Origin: Paracoccus sp. MA | GTDB taxonomy: Bacteria > Pseudomonadota > Alphaproteobacteria > Rhodobacterales > Rhodobacteraceae | DNA: 64,000 bases | Assembly (NCBI RefSeq): GCF_020990385.1 | Contig: NZ_CP087599.1 | Span: 434,001 to 498,000, forward strand | Direction: 5' to 3' | Part shown: positions 52,699 through 64,000 of the stretch, piece by piece | Numbering within the stretch: the stretch's first letter is position 1 | How the letters are laid out: every line of letters begins with the position of its first letter | Notes under the pieces: model-generated | Seen by the model: only the letters and a program-made list of their open reading frames with translations | Database searches by the model: none | Told to the model about the DNA's origin: nothing | Translations under genes and position numbers: made by a program

Positions 52699-54069
52699 AT
52701 GCAGGCGGAAACCGACCCAAGGCCCGGACCGCAAGGCGGGTTCGGCGAGGCGATTGCCCAGGCCACGATTCTGGTCGTCGAGGACGAGCCGGGCATGCGG
52801 AATTTCATCGAGCGCATCCTGGCTCCGAAATGCCGGGCCGTGCATCTGGCCGCCAATGCCGCCGAGGCCAGCGCCCTGATCGGCCGGACCGATTTCGACC
52901 TGGTCATCCTGGACAACCTGATGGAGGGCCAGCGCGGCGTCGACTGGCTTTCCGAGCAGCGGCGGCTGGGCTTCTTTCCGCCCGCGATCCTGATGACCGC
53001 CTATGCCGACATGGAAACCGCCATCCAGGCGCTGCAGGCCGGTGCCTCGGATTTCCTGCTGAAACCCTTTCGCACGAACCAGCTGCTGAACGGCATCACC
53101 CGCTGTCTTGAGGGCGAGAGGCTGCGCCGGGAAAACCTGGTGCTGCGCCAGGAATTGCGCAACAGCGTCGACCAGGACCGGCTGCGCAGCGAGCTGGTCG
53201 GCGGTTCCCCGGCCATCGAGGCGGTGCGGCAGGTGATCGCCCGGGTCGCCGCCACACCTTCCTCGGTGCTGATCACCGGCGCCTCGGGCACCGGCAAGGA
53301 GGTGGCGGCGCGGATGATCCATGCGCTGTCGGACCGCGCCGGCCGCGCCTTCGTACCGGTCAATTGCGCCGCCATCCCCCAGGATATGCTGGAAACCGAA
53401 CTCTTCGGCCATGTCCGCGGCGCCTTTCCCGGCGCCGAGCAGAACCGCGAGGGCCTGTTCATGTCGGCGCGCGGCGGCACGCTGTTCCTGGACGAGATCG
53501 CCGAGCTTTCCGTCGGGCTCCAGGCCAAGCTTTTGCGCGCTATCGAGGATCGTCGCGTCCGGCCGCTGGGGTCCGAGCGCGAGACCCCGGTGGATGTGCG
53601 GCTGATCTTTGCCGCCAATACCGATCTCGACAAGGCGGTGGCCGAGGGGCGGCTGCGGGCCGATCTGCTTTATCGCATCAACGTGCTGCATATCGCCATG
53701 CCGACGCTGGTCGAACGCGGGCCGGACCTGTTCGACCTGGTGCATCTGTTCATGGCCATCCTGTCGCGGCAGCTTGGCATGCGGCCCGTGCCGATCACCG
53801 CCGAGGTGCGGGCGAACCTCGCCACCTATGATTGGCCCGGCAATGTGCGCGAGCTGCGCAATGCCGTCGAGCGCGCGCTGATCCTGGGCCGCTTCCCGCC
53901 GCTGGCCGCCCCGTTGGGCCGCCGCGACAGCCAGACCCTGGCCGAGATCGAGCGGCGGGCGATCATGGGCACGCTGGCGGCGCTGGACGGCGACCGCGAG
54001 GCGGCGGCGGCGCGGCTGGGCATCTCGCGCAAGACCATCGACCGGCGCCTGGCGGACTGGAATGGCTGA
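52699..54069 (+). CDS. NtrC-family response regulator
   Basis: A 456-aa protein: receiver (about 22-140, phospho-acceptor Asp72, Lys122), AAA+ domain (about 165-395, Walker A GASGTGK 194-200) and Fis-type helix-turn-helix near the end (REAAAARLGISRKTIDRRL). The sigma-54 contact loop is GAFPGA (241-246), with Pro in place of the usual Thr of GAFTGA. I start at the ATG at 52699 after GGGAGGAAGGGGG; an upstream open stretch contains the operators. It overlaps the kinase gene by 8 bp and presumably controls the antiporter and FdhF-like genes. Confidence 0.9.
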   Translation: MQAETDPRPGPQGGFGEAIAQATILVVEDEPGMRNFIERILAPKCRAVHLAANAAEASALIGRTDFDLVILDNLMEGQRGVDWLSEQRRLGFFPPAILMTAYADMETAIQALQAGASDFLLKPFRTNQLLNGITRCLEGERLRRENLVLRQELRNSVDQDRLRSELVGGSPAIEAVRQVIARVAATPSSVLITGASGTGKEVAARMIHALSDRAGRAFVPVNCAAIPQDMLETELFGHVRGAFPGAEQNREGLFMSARGGTLFLDEIAELSVGLQAKLLRAIEDRRVRPLGSERETPVDVRLIFAANTDLDKAVAEGRLRADLLYRINVLHIAMPTLVERGPDLFDLVHLFMAILSRQLGMRPVPITAEVRANLATYDWPGNVRELRNAVERALILGRFPPLAAPLGRRDSQTLAEIERRAIMGTLAALDGDREAAAARLGISRKTIDRRLADWNG

Positions 54070-56032
54070 GGCGACCCGCCGCTGGCGTCATTCGGTGCGC
54101 TACCGCCTGCTCGCCATCGCGCTTTTGCCGGTGCTGGTGATCCTGCCGGTGTTTTTGGGCATCACCATGCATCAATGGTCGCTCAAGTTCGACCGGCTGT
54201 TGACCGCCAAGGTCAACAGCGACCTGACCATCGCCCAGCAATATCTGCAGAGCATCCTGGAAAACGCCGGCGAGCGGATCGAGATGCTGGCGCGCTCCGA
54301 GGAATTCGCCCATAGCGCGGACCGGCCGGGCCTGCTGGACCTTTACCGGGTGCGGCTGGGGCTGGATTATCTCTACCTCGCCACGCCGGCGGGCGGGCTG
54401 GTCGCCGCCAGCCCGCAGGGCGCGCGTCCGATGAACGTGCCGGGTTCGGGCCCGGTGCGGGGCGCGCGCAACACCCTCGAGGTCTTCGACCAGGCCGCGC
54501 TTCGCGCCATCTCGCCCGGCCTTGCCGCCCGGGCCGAGATCGCCCTGGTCTCGGCCGCCCCCCAGCCGTCGCGGCAAAGGGAAACCCGCGGCATGGTGGC
54601 GCAATCGGTCGTCGCGGCCAGCGATCCCGAGACCGGCGCGCCGGCAGTCCTGGTGGGCGGCATCCTGCTGAACCGCAACCTGTCCATCATCGACCGCATC
54701 AACGAGCTGATCTATCACCCCGACACCCTGCCGCCGGGCGCCCATGCCACGGTCTCGCTGTTTCTGGGCGACATGCGCATCTCGACCAATGTGACGGTGG
54801 CGGGCGGGGCGCGGGCGCTGGGGACCCGGGCCTCGGCCATCGTGCGCGACCGGGTGCTTGGCCGGGGCCAGGTCTGGCTGGCCCGGGCGCAGGTGCTGCA
54901 GGACCGCTATATCTCGGCCTATGCGCCGATTGAGGACAGCGCGCGCCAGCGCATCGGCATGATCTATGTCGGCATCCTCGACCGCCCCTTCGCCGAGGCC
55001 AAGCGCCGCGCGGTGCTGCTGGTCCTGGCCGCCTTCCTGCTGGTGGCGCTGGTCACGGTGCCGGTGTTCCTGCGATGGGCAGGCAGCATCTTCCGCCCGC
55101 TCGAGAAGATCGCCGAGACCTTTGCCCGGCTGCGCGGCGGCGACCTTTCCGCCCGCACCGGCGTCACCCGCGGCGCGGACGAGATCGCCGGCCTTGCCAT
55201 GCTGCTGGACAGGCTGCTGGCGCAGCTGCAGGATCGCGACCGGCAGCTTTGTGCCTGGAACGACGCGCTGAACCAGCGGGTCGAGGAACGCACCGCCGCC
55301 CTGCGCCAGGCGGTGCGCGAACTCGAGGCCGCCACGCATCAGCTGGTGCAATCGGAAAAGCTGGCTGCCCTGGGCGAGATCTCGGCCGGCATCGCGCATG
55401 AGATCAACAACCCGCTGGCGGTGATCCAGGGCAATCTGGACGTGCTGCGCGAGATCCTGGGCCCGGCCGCCCAACCGGCTGAAACCGAGCTGCGGCTGAT
55501 CGACGAACAGATCCACCGCATCTCGCAGATCGTGACGCGGCTTCTGGATTTCGCCCGCATGGACGAGCCGGGCGAGGGCGAGCCCGCAACCGATCCGGTG
55601 CAGGCGGTCGCGGAATGCGAGCCGCTGGTCCGGCACATGCTGACGCGCGGTGCCGTCACCATGCGCCACGACCTGCGCTCGACGCGGATGGTGCGGATCG
55701 GCCGGGTCGCGTTGCAGCAGGTGCTGGTGAACCTGATCGCCAACGCCATCCGCGCCATGCCCGAGGGCGGCGAGATCCGCGTTGCCAGCCGCGACGCGGC
55801 TTTCGACGGCGCGCAGGGCGTGTCGCTGGAGCTTTCCGACACCGGCACCGGCATCCCGCCCGAGATACTGGGGCAGATCTTCGAGCCCTTCGTCACCAGC
55901 CGCGGCCGCAAGGGCGGCACCGGGCTGGGCCTGTCGATCTGCCGGCGGCTGGTCGAGCGCCAGGGCGGCAGCATCACGGTCGAGAGCGACGCAACCGGCA
56001 GCCGCTTCCGCATCTGGCTGCCTGCGGCGTGA
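54062..56032 (+). CDS. Membrane sensor histidine kinase
   Basis: A 656-aa kinase. Membrane helix 1 is about residues 16-35 and helix 2 about 316-337. The 280-residue periplasmic part between them looks like a Cache-type sensor. It continues with HAMP (340-393), a coiled coil with RVEERTAALRQAV, then HisKA with phospho-His446 in GIAHEINNPLAV, and HATPase with DTGTGIPPE and GGTGLGLSICR. The class matches DctB/NtrB-like kinases for small carboxylates. It overlaps its regulator gene, and the ligand is probably formate, oxalate or a similar acid. Confidence 0.93.
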   Translation: MAEATRRWRHSVRYRLLAIALLPVLVILPVFLGITMHQWSLKFDRLLTAKVNSDLTIAQQYLQSILENAGERIEMLARSEEFAHSADRPGLLDLYRVRLGLDYLYLATPAGGLVAASPQGARPMNVPGSGPVRGARNTLEVFDQAALRAISPGLAARAEIALVSAAPQPSRQRETRGMVAQSVVAASDPETGAPAVLVGGILLNRNLSIIDRINELIYHPDTLPPGAHATVSLFLGDMRISTNVTVAGGARALGTRASAIVRDRVLGRGQVWLARAQVLQDRYISAYAPIEDSARQRIGMIYVGILDRPFAEAKRRAVLLVLAAFLLVALVTVPVFLRWAGSIFRPLEKIAETFARLRGGDLSARTGVTRGADEIAGLAMLLDRLLAQLQDRDRQLCAWNDALNQRVEERTAALRQAVRELEAATHQLVQSEKLAALGEISAGIAHEINNPLAVIQGNLDVLREILGPAAQPAETELRLIDEQIHRISQIVTRLLDFARMDEPGEGEPATDPVQAVAECEPLVRHMLTRGAVTMRHDLRSTRMVRIGRVALQQVLVNLIANAIRAMPEGGEIRVASRDAAFDGAQGVSLELSDTGTGIPPEILGQIFEPFVTSRGRKGGTGLGLSICRRLVERQGGSITVESDATGSRFRIWLPAA

Positions 56033-56050
56033 TCGCGCCGCGCGCGCCGC

Positions 56051-57403
56051 TTACAGCCCCCAGCGCGCGCATTTCCGCTCGATGGTCTTGCGGGACACGC
56101 CAAGCCAATCCGCGGCGCGCGAGCGGTTGCCGCCGGCCAGTTCCAGCGCCTGCAGGATATACCGGCGCTGCACCGCATCCAGCGGCTCGACGTCCTGGGG
56201 CGTGGCCGGCCCCAGCGTCTCCAGCGGAAAGCGGCCGAAGATCAGCGACCGTTCGATGAAGTTGCGAAGCTCGCGGATATTGCCGGGCCAGGGGTGGCGC
56301 AACAGCGCCGCGCGCACCTGGGTATCGATCGGCAAGGGCTCCAGCCCCAGTTCCGCGGCCAGCCCGGCCATGAAGAAGGCGGCCAGGTCGATGGTATCCG
56401 TGCCGCGCAGCCTCAACGGCGGCATCTCGATCTGCAGGACGTTCACCCGGAAGAACAGGTCCTCGCGGAACCGGCCGGCCTCGACCTCGGCCGCGAGCGT
56501 CTTTCCGGTGGCAAAGACGAAGCGCAGGTCCAGCGCGATCTCGCGCTCCGCGCCGACCGGGCGGATGGTCTGCTTGTCGAGCACCCGCAGCAGCGCCGCC
56601 TGCGCCGGCCTGGGCAGTTCGGCGATCTCGTCGAAGAAGACGGTGCCGCCCTCGGCTGACACGAACAGGCCCGTCCGTCCCTGGTCCGCGCCACGGGGAG
56701 CATGGCCGAACAGTTCCGTTTCCAGCATATCGGCGGGGATGGTCGCGCAATTGATCGCGACGAAGGGCCGGTCGGCGCGGCCCGAGAGCGCGTGCAGGAA
56801 GCGCGCCGCCTCTTCCTTGCCGGTGCCCGAGCCGCCCGAGATCAGCACCGGCGTCGGCAGCCCGGCCACGCGGCGCAGCCTTTCGCGCACCTCCTCGATG
56901 GCGGGCGAACTGCCCAGAAGCTGGCTGCGCTGGCTCAGCCGCGTCCGGTCGAGCTCATGGCGCAGCAGCAGGTTCTCGCGCCGCAGCGAGGCCAGTTCCA
57001 TGCTGCGCCGCACCGCGTTCAGCACCTGGTTGGCGCGGCAGGGCTTGAGCAGGAAATCCGCCGCACCCGCCCGCATCGCCTCGATGGCGGTATCCAGGTC
57101 GGGAAAGGCGGTGATCATGATGGCCTCGAACCGCCAGCCCTGCTTGCGCTGCTGCACCAGCCAGTCGATGCCGCGCGGGCCGGGCATGCGGTTGTCCAGC
57201 AGCACGATGTCGAAGCGTTGCTGTTCCAGCATGGCGCCGGCGGTCTCGACATCCGCCGCCTCCAGCACCGCGCGGCAATGGGGCTGCAGCGTCTTGACCA
57301 GGAAATTGCGTATTCCCGGCTCATCATCGACCACCAGCACGCTTGCCTGGCGCATCAGCGGGTCGGCTCTGTCGGCGGCGGGCGCCGTCGCCTGGGCTTC
57401 CAA
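56051..57403 (-). CDS. NtrC-like response regulator lacking GAFTGA
   Basis: A 450-aa paralogue of the 52699 regulator: receiver with Asp70 (LLDNRMPGP), AAA+ with GGSGTGKEEAARFLHALSG, and Fis-type helix-turn-helix ending KTIERKCARWGL. The stretch that should carry GAFTGA reads FGHAPRGADQGRTGLF, so the sigma-54 loop is lost. In Rhodobacter, NtrC and HupR similarly lack it and work with sigma-70. I prefer the TTG at 57403, five bases after GGGAGG; ATG options are 57355 or 57496. It converges on the sensor kinase, which may phosphorylate both regulators. Confidence 0.88.
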   Translation of the reverse strand: MEAQATAPAADRADPLMRQASVLVVDDEPGIRNFLVKTLQPHCRAVLEAADVETAGAMLEQQRFDIVLLDNRMPGPRGIDWLVQQRKQGWRFEAIMITAFPDLDTAIEAMRAGAADFLLKPCRANQVLNAVRRSMELASLRRENLLLRHELDRTRLSQRSQLLGSSPAIEEVRERLRRVAGLPTPVLISGGSGTGKEEAARFLHALSGRADRPFVAINCATIPADMLETELFGHAPRGADQGRTGLFVSAEGGTVFFDEIAELPRPAQAALLRVLDKQTIRPVGAEREIALDLRFVFATGKTLAAEVEAGRFREDLFFRVNVLQIEMPPLRLRGTDTIDLAAFFMAGLAAELGLEPLPIDTQVRAALLRHPWPGNIRELRNFIERSLIFGRFPLETLGPATPQDVEPLDAVQRRYILQALELAGGNRSRAADWLGVSRKTIERKCARWGL

Positions 57404-57545
57404 TGCAACCTCCCGTTCCGTCCGTTCCCTGCGGACGCCTGCCTTTCGTGATACAGCAAGATGTCCCCCGAAACGAGCAAGACTCGCGATGCGCAACCGG
57501 ACCGGTCTTTTCGGCCCGCCGCTGTTTTCCGCGCGGTTTCCCCCC

Positions 57546-58988
57546 TCACTCGATCATGGGCAGGAGCTGGTCGATGGATTTCTTTGCGTCGCCGTAGAAC
57601 ATGCGGGTGTTTTCCTTGTAGAAGAGCGGGTTCTCGATGCCGGAATAGCCGGTGCCCTGGCCGCGCTTGCTGACGAAGACCTGCTTGGCCTTCCACACCT
57701 CCAGCACCGGCATGCCGGCGATGGGGCTGTTGGGGTCCTCCTGCGCCGCCGGGTTCACGATGTCGTTCGAGCCGATCACGATCGCCACGTCGGTCGAGGG
57801 GAAATCCTCGTTGATCTCGTCCATCTCCAGCACGATGTCATAGGGCACCTTGGCCTCGGCCAGGAGCACGTTCATGTGCCCCGGCAGGCGGCCCGCCACC
57901 GGATGGATGGCGAAGCGCACGGTCTTGCCCTTGGCGCGCAGCTTGCGGGTCAGCTCCGACACCGATTGCTGCGCCTGCGCCACCGCCATGCCATAGCCCG
58001 GCACGATGATGATCTCGTCGGCATCGTTCAAGGCCGCCGCCACGCTGTCGGCGTCGATGGCCACCTGCTCGCCCTCGATCTCCATCGCCGGGCCCGCCTC
58101 GCCGCCGAAGCCGCCCAGGATCACGCTGACGAAATTGCGGTTCATCGCCTTGCACATGATGTAGCTCAGGATCGCACCCGAGGAGCCGACCAGCGCGCCC
58201 ACCACGATCAACAGGTCGTTGCCCAGCGTGAAGCCGATCGCCGCCGCCGCCCAGCCGGAATAGCTGTTCAGCATCGACACCACCACCGGCATGTCGGCGC
58301 CGCCGATGCCCATGATCAGGTGATAGCCGATGAAGAAGGCCAGCAGCGTGATCAGCAGCAGCCACGGCACCGCCGGCCCGATCCCGGCGCAATAGAGGAT
58401 GCCCAGCAGCACCGACAGCGCCGCCGCGCCGGCGTTCAGCATATGCCCGCCCGGCAGCTTGCGGGGCTTGCCGTCGATCTTGCCCGCCAGCTTGCCGAAG
58501 GCCACCACCGAGCCGGTGAAGGTCACCGCGCCGATGAAGATGCCCAGGAAGACCTCGACCTTCAGCATGGCGATCTCGGCCGGGGTCTTGTGCGCCAGCA
58601 CCGCGGCGAAGCCCTCGAAATGCGCGGCGGCATCCGTGGCGCGGGCGCGGATCACCCGCGCCAGCTCGAACTGGGCGTTGAAGCCGATCAGCACCGCGGC
58701 CAGGCCGACCAGGCTGTGCATGGCCGCGACCAGCTGCGGCATCTCGGTCATCTGCACCCGCTTGGCCACGACCCAGCCCACGGCGCCGCCGATGGCCAGC
58801 ATGACCAGCGTCAGCCCCCAATTGCCATAGCCCGGCCCGATCAGCGTCGCGACCACCGCCAGCGCCATGGCCGCGATGCCGTACCAGACCGCGCGCTTGG
58901 CGCTTTCCTGGCCCGAGAGCCCGCCCAGGGACAGGATGAACAGCACGGCCGCGACCACATAGGCGGCGGTGGTGAATCCGTATTCCAT
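57546..58988 (-). CDS. pntB: NAD(P) transhydrogenase subunit beta
   Basis: A 480-aa subunit. Nine or so N-terminal helices form the proton channel, and a C-terminal NADP-binding domain III has [32 protein letters not shown] and [15 protein letters not shown]. With PntA it uses the proton gradient to reduce NADP+ with NADH. 13 bp after pntA. Length matches E. coli PntB. Confidence 0.96.
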   Translation of the reverse strand: MEYGFTTAAYVVAAVLFILSLGGLSGQESAKRAVWYGIAAMALAVVATLIGPGYGNWGLTLVMLAIGGAVGWVVAKRVQMTEMPQLVAAMHSLVGLAAVLIGFNAQFELARVIRARATDAAAHFEGFAAVLAHKTPAEIAMLKVEVFLGIFIGAVTFTGSVVAFGKLAGKIDGKPRKLPGGHMLNAGAAALSVLLGILYCAGIGPAVPWLLLITLLAFFIGYHLIMGIGGADMPVVVSMLNSYSGWAAAAIGFTLGNDLLIVVGALVGSSGAILSYIMCKAMNRNFVSVILGGFGGEAGPAMEIEGEQVAIDADSVAAALNDADEIIIVPGYGMAVAQAQQSVSELTRKLRAKGKTVRFAIHPVAGRLPGHMNVLLAEAKVPYDIVLEMDEINEDFPSTDVAIVIGSNDIVNPAAQEDPNSPIAGMPVLEVWKAKQVFVSKRGQGTGYSGIENPLFYKENTRMFYGDAKKSIDQLLPMIE

Positions 58989-59001
58989 GCGCCCTCTCCC
59001 C

Positions 59002-60576
<1,575 letters not shown>

Positions 60577-60610
60577 CAGGCGATCCTTTCCGTAGTCTTC
60601 ACGCGTCAGA

Positions 60611-60641
60611 ATCCGCCGGCCCCCGGGAGGGCCGGGCGGAT
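60611..60641 (-). terminator. Hairpin between glyA and pntA
   Basis: Arms ATCCGCCGGCCC (60611-60622) and GGGCCGGGCGGAT (60629-60641) pair with one bulge around a short loop, just after the glyA stop. No T-run follows, so it may attenuate rather than end transcription into pntA. Confidence 0.5.
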
Positions 60642-60646
60642 GCCAT

Positions 60647-61942
60647 TCAGAGTTCGGGATAAAGCGGGAAACGCGCGCAAAGCGCCTGGACCTCGGCCTT
60701 GACCCGCGTTTCGACCGCCGCATTGCCGTCCGGACCGTTCGCGGCCAGCCCGTCCACCACCTCGATGATCCAGCGGGCGATCTGGCGGAATTCCGGCTCT
60801 CCGAAGCCGCGGGTGGTGGCGGCCGGGCTGCCCAGGCGGATGCCCGAGGTCACGGTGGGCTTTTCCGGGTCGAAGGGGATGCCGTTCTTGTTGCAGGTGA
60901 TGTTGGCCCGGCCAAGCGCCTTTTCGGTCTCGTTGCCGGTCACCTTCTTCGGCCGCAGGTCGACCAGCATCACATGGGTGTCGGTGCCGCCGGTGACGAT
61001 GTCCAGCCCGCCCTCGATCAGGCCCGCCGCCAGGGCTTGCGCGTTCTTCACCACCGCCGCGGCATAGGACTTGAACTCGGGCTCCAGCGCCTCGCCGAAG
61101 ACCACGGCCTTGGCGGCGATCACATGCATCAGCGGCCCGCCCTGGATGCCCGGGAAGATCGCCGAATTGACCTTCTTGGCGATCTCCTCGGAATTGGTCA
61201 GGATCATGCCGCCGCGCGGGCCGCGCAGGGTCTTGTGCGTTGTGGTGGTCACCACATCGGCATGGGGGAAGGGCGAGGGATGCGCGCCGCCGGCGATCAG
61301 CCCGGCGATATGGGCCATGTCGACCATCAGATAGGCCCCGACGCTCTCGGCGATCTCGCGGAACCTGCGGAAGTCGATGACCCGCGGAATGGCCGAGCCG
61401 CCGGCGACGATCAGTTTCGGCCGATGCTGCCGGGCCAGGTCCGCCACCTGGTCGAAGTCGATCAGGCAATCCTGCCTGCGCACGCCGTATTGCACCGCGT
61501 TGAACCATTTGCCGGACTGGTTGGGCGCCGCGCCATGGGTCAGGTGGCCGCCCGAGGCCAGGTTCATGCCCAGGAAGGTGTCGCCGGGCTTCATCAGCGC
61601 GGTGAACACGCCCTGATTGGCCTGGCTGCCGGAATTCGGCTGCACATTGGCATATTCGCAGCCGAACAGCCATTTCGCCCGCTGGATCGCCAGATCCTCG
61701 ACGATATCGACATATTCGCAGCCGCCGTAATAGCGCCGCCCCGGATAGCCCTCGGCATATTTGTTGGTCAGGACCGAGCCCTGCGCCTCGAGCACGGCGG
61801 GCGAGACGATGTTTTCCGAGGCGATCAGCTCGATCTCGTCGCGCTGGCGGCCCAGCTCCATGCGGATGGCGCGAAAGATATAGGGATCGCTGTCGGCCAG
61901 CGGCCTGGCGGCCATGGTGGTGTTGATCGGTTGGTGGTTCAT
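60647..61942 (-). CDS. glyA: Serine hydroxymethyltransferase
   Basis: A 431-aa PLP enzyme that interconverts serine and glycine with tetrahydrofolate. It has [18 protein letters not shown] (62-79), SGSQANQ (104-110) and the PLP lysine Lys237 in [26 protein letters not shown] site precedes the ATG at 61942. It lies 22 bp after ppc, an arrangement suggestive of the serine cycle for C1 assimilation, though glyA is also a housekeeping gene. Confidence 0.96.
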   Translation of the reverse strand: MNHQPINTTMAARPLADSDPYIFRAIRMELGRQRDEIELIASENIVSPAVLEAQGSVLTNKYAEGYPGRRYYGGCEYVDIVEDLAIQRAKWLFGCEYANVQPNSGSQANQGVFTALMKPGDTFLGMNLASGGHLTHGAAPNQSGKWFNAVQYGVRRQDCLIDFDQVADLARQHRPKLIVAGGSAIPRVIDFRRFREIAESVGAYLMVDMAHIAGLIAGGAHPSPFPHADVVTTTTHKTLRGPRGGMILTNSEEIAKKVNSAIFPGIQGGPLMHVIAAKAVVFGEALEPEFKSYAAAVVKNAQALAAGLIEGGLDIVTGGTDTHVMLVDLRPKKVTGNETEKALGRANITCNKNGIPFDPEKPTVTSGIRLGSPAATTRGFGEPEFRQIARWIIEVVDGLAANGPDGNAAVETRVKAEVQALCARFPLYPEL

Positions 61943-61964
61943 CTTCCTCTCCCTGTTCTGTGGT

Positions 61965-64000
61965 TCAGCCGGTCCAGCCCAGGCCGGCGGCTATGCAGTT
62001 CATCGTCTGAAGCAGCGGCACCGACAGCTTGCCTGTGGTGCGGCCGCGCAAGTCGCGCAGCAGGTCGACCTGCAGCGCATGGATGTCGTTCATCGGGGCG
62101 CGGACCCGCTCGAACCGGTCGCGCATCATGGGGAACCGCTCGGCCAGCAGCGCCTCGCCGGTCAGCCAGAGCAGCGCCCGTTCGCTGCGGCGGTATTCGG
62201 CCTGCACCGCGCCCAGGATCGCGTCGCGCAGCCCGGCATCCTCGACCAGCGAGGCATAGCGGGCGGCGATCCGCATATCCGCCTGGAACAGCGATTTCTC
62301 GACCTCGTCCACGATCAGCTGGAACAGCGCCGAGCCGCGCAGCATGCGCCGCAGCAGGGCCTCGCCCTCGGCCCCGCGCACCTTGCGGAAGCTGTCGATG
62401 GCGGTGCCGAAGCCGTACCAGCCGGTGATCAGGTGGCGGTTCTGCGACCAGGCGAAGACCCAGGGGATCGCCCGCAGGTCGTCAAGCGACTTGGCCCCGA
62501 AGCGGCGGGCCGGGCGCGAGCCGATCTTCAGCATCGCCAGCTCCTCGACCGGGCTGGCCTGCTGGAAATAGCTTACGAAGCCGGGCTGGCCCAGCAGGGT
62601 AGCATAGGCGGTCTGCGACATGCCCGCCAGGCCTTCCAGCGCATCGTCGAATTCCGGCGTCGCCGCGGTCCGCGCCGGCGCCGGCGCCGCGCTGTGCAGC
62701 AGCACCGCCGAGGTCAGCACCTCGAGCGTGTTCAGCGCCGTGCCGCGGTTCGCGTATTTCGACGACACCACCTCGCCCTGTTCGGTGATCCGCATCCGGC
62801 CCGAGACCGTGCCGGGCGGCTGCGCCGCGATGGCGCGCTCGGTCGGGGCGCCGCCGCGGCTGACCGAGCCGCCGCGGCCGTGGAAGAAGGCCGGGCGCAT
62901 CCCGTGGCCGGCCAGGGCGCGGGATATGCTGCGCTGCGCCCGCTCCAGTTCCCAGGTCGAGCTGACGAAGCCGCCGTCCTTGTTGCTGTCGGAATAGCCC
63001 AGCATCACCTCGAACCGGTTGCCGCCGCGCGCCTTCAGGCTGCGGCGCGCCAGCGGCACCTGCAGCAGCTCGGACAGGATCGCGGGCGCGGCGCGCAAAT
63101 CGGCGATGGTCTCGAACAGCGGCACCACGCGCAGGTCCAGGGTCTCGGCGCCGAAACCGGCATGGCGGGCCAGCAGATAGACACCGAGCAGATCGTCGGT
63201 CGAGCGCGTCATGGACAGGATGAACGGGCCGAGCGCATCGCGGTCCACGCCCTCGCCCATGTCGTGCATCAAGCGCAGCAGCGCCAGCAGTTCCTGACCG
63301 GCCTCGCTCAGTCGGGCGGGATCGACCTCTGGCAGCGCCGGGCTGGACAGGTCGGCGCGCAGCCGCTCCGACCAGGCGCATGAGCCGTATTGCGGCGCGG
63401 GGCCGCCGTCGCCGGCCCAGATCTCGGCCAGCACTGCGGTCGTCACCGTCGAGTTCTGGCGGATGTCCAGCGTCGCGGTGCGAAAGCCGAAGGTCTGCGC
63501 CTGCCAGCGGATCGGGCGGACATGGCGATGCGCCAGATGCGCGGCGCCGATGGCGTGCAACCCGTCCTCGACCACCTTCAGGTCGGCGATGAAGTCGCTC
63601 AGGAAGCGATAGCCGCCAGTCTGGTCGCGCAGCGCCCGGATCTGGTTGCCGATGACCGTCAGCGCCTGGCGGAAGACCTCGCCCGGGTTGCGGCTGCGGC
63701 ATTCGGGGCGCTCGGCGATCAGGGCGTCCAGCGCGATGCCCTCGGCCCCCGGAACGGCGACGATGGAGGAACTGATGCTGATGCGGGCCCCGGCCTCGCG
63801 CAGCCCGTCCAGATAGCGGTCGAGGATCGCCTGCCGGTTGCGGGCCAGCGCGTCGCTGGTCGCTTTGGTCGTCGCGTTGGGATTGCCGTCCCGGTCGCCG
63901 CCGATCCAGCTGTGAAAGCGGATCTCGGGCAGGGTGCCGGGGTCGAAGCCGGCGGCCAGATAGCGGTCATAGAGCAGCGGCACCGCGTCATAGATGCTGT
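61965..64000 (-). CDS. ppc: Phosphoenolpyruvate carboxylase, C-terminal part
   Basis: About 678 C-terminal residues of PEP carboxylase, which forms oxaloacetate from PEP and bicarbonate. The frame remains open to the window edge (reading [14 protein letters not shown] there), so the N terminus is outside. Visible catalytic blocks are [46 protein letters not shown] and [19 protein letters not shown], and it ends [13 protein letters not shown]. The unusual C terminus and the glyA neighbour recall the serine-cycle type of enzyme. Confidence 0.95.
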   Translation of the reverse strand, partial: SIYDAVPLLYDRYLAAGFDPGTLPEIRFHSWIGGDRDGNPNATTKATSDALARNRQAILDRYLDGLREAGARISISSSIVAVPGAEGIALDALIAERPECRSRNPGEVFRQALTVIGNQIRALRDQTGGYRFLSDFIADLKVVEDGLHAIGAAHLAHRHVRPIRWQAQTFGFRTATLDIRQNSTVTTAVLAEIWAGDGGPAPQYGSCAWSERLRADLSSPALPEVDPARLSEAGQELLALLRLMHDMGEGVDRDALGPFILSMTRSTDDLLGVYLLARHAGFGAETLDLRVVPLFETIADLRAAPAILSELLQVPLARRSLKARGGNRFEVMLGYSDSNKDGGFVSSTWELERAQRSISRALAGHGMRPAFFHGRGGSVSRGGAPTERAIAAQPPGTVSGRMRITEQGEVVSSKYANRGTALNTLEVLTSAVLLHSAAPAPARTAATPEFDDALEGLAGMSQTAYATLLGQPGFVSYFQQASPVEELAMLKIGSRPARRFGAKSLDDLRAIPWVFAWSQNRHLITGWYGFGTAIDSFRKVRGAEGEALLRRMLRGSALFQLIVDEVEKSLFQADMRIAARYASLVEDAGLRDAILGAVQAEYRRSERALLWLTGEALLAERFPMMRDRFERVRAPMNDIHALQVDLLRDLRGRTTGKLSVPLLQTMNCIAAGLGWTG

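Overview
The window is high-GC, densely packed DNA with many 1-4 bp gene overlaps (ATGA and TGATG). Gene content suggests an alphaproteobacterium of the Rhodobacterales, most like Paracoccus: a rhizobial-type rhamnose locus, AcrB-type efflux genes, NtrC-like regulators without a normal GAFTGA loop, an oxalate/formate-type antiporter and fused PntA/PntB. The genus is inferred from gene content only; there is no rRNA or tRNA gene in the window.

Layout. (1) 1-2125: the end of a sugar-acid pathway, a DHDPS-family dehydratase/aldolase plus a semialdehyde dehydrogenase. (2) 2728-8902, minus strand: a complete RND tripartite efflux system preceded by two small coupled genes. (3) 9445-20083: an L-rhamnose locus. 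rhaD-rhaI run leftward; rhaR, the ABC transporter genes rhaSTPQ, the mutarotase gene and rhaK run rightward from a shared control region with three tandem 10-bp repeats. (4) 20090-20808: an IclR gene cut down to its ligand domain by rearranged IS66 transposase fragments. (5) 20936-40274: a catabolic island with two NitT/Tau-type ABC importers, a Rieske oxygenase, two SDRs, an alpha/beta hydrolase, a VOC (extradiol-type) dioxygenase, a ThDP enzyme, an aspartate-dehydrogenase-like protein, an aldehyde dehydrogenase, an FprA-like reductase with a flavodoxin, a pentapeptide-like protein, a bicupin and two intact IclR regulators. The parts fit uptake, hydroxylation or demethylation, ring cleavage and hydrolysis of an aromatic compound, but I cannot name the substrate. 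(6) 40722-42284: a candidate xanthine (NMT1-type) riboswitch ahead of an NCS2 xanthine/uracil permease.

(7) 42285-47640: decayed DNA holding an IS481 fragment, a frameshifted FAD/NAD(P)-binding protein gene, an intact FdhF/YdeP-type molybdopterin oxidoreductase, half of a cydA gene and an internal slice of a Clp ATPase gene. (8) 47721-50464: a DyP peroxidase with a C-terminal encapsulin-targeting peptide, its encapsulin shell gene and a bestrophin-like channel. (9) 50718-57403: an oxalate/formate-type MFS antiporter divergent from an NtrC-type regulator and sensor kinase, with a second NtrC-like regulator on the opposite strand. (10) 57546-64000, minus strand: pntB, pntA, glyA and a partial ppc.

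Regulatory reading. Three independent repeated motifs suggest regulons: GCGTTTTRYTGG before the 20936 importer and the 38460 bicupin; ATAATGAACR on both sides of the 24.36-24.69 kb divergent region; and the palindrome GGACAG-N-CTGTCC before both the antiporter/two-component genes and the FdhF-like gene. The last ties formate or oxalate transport to formate-type oxidation.
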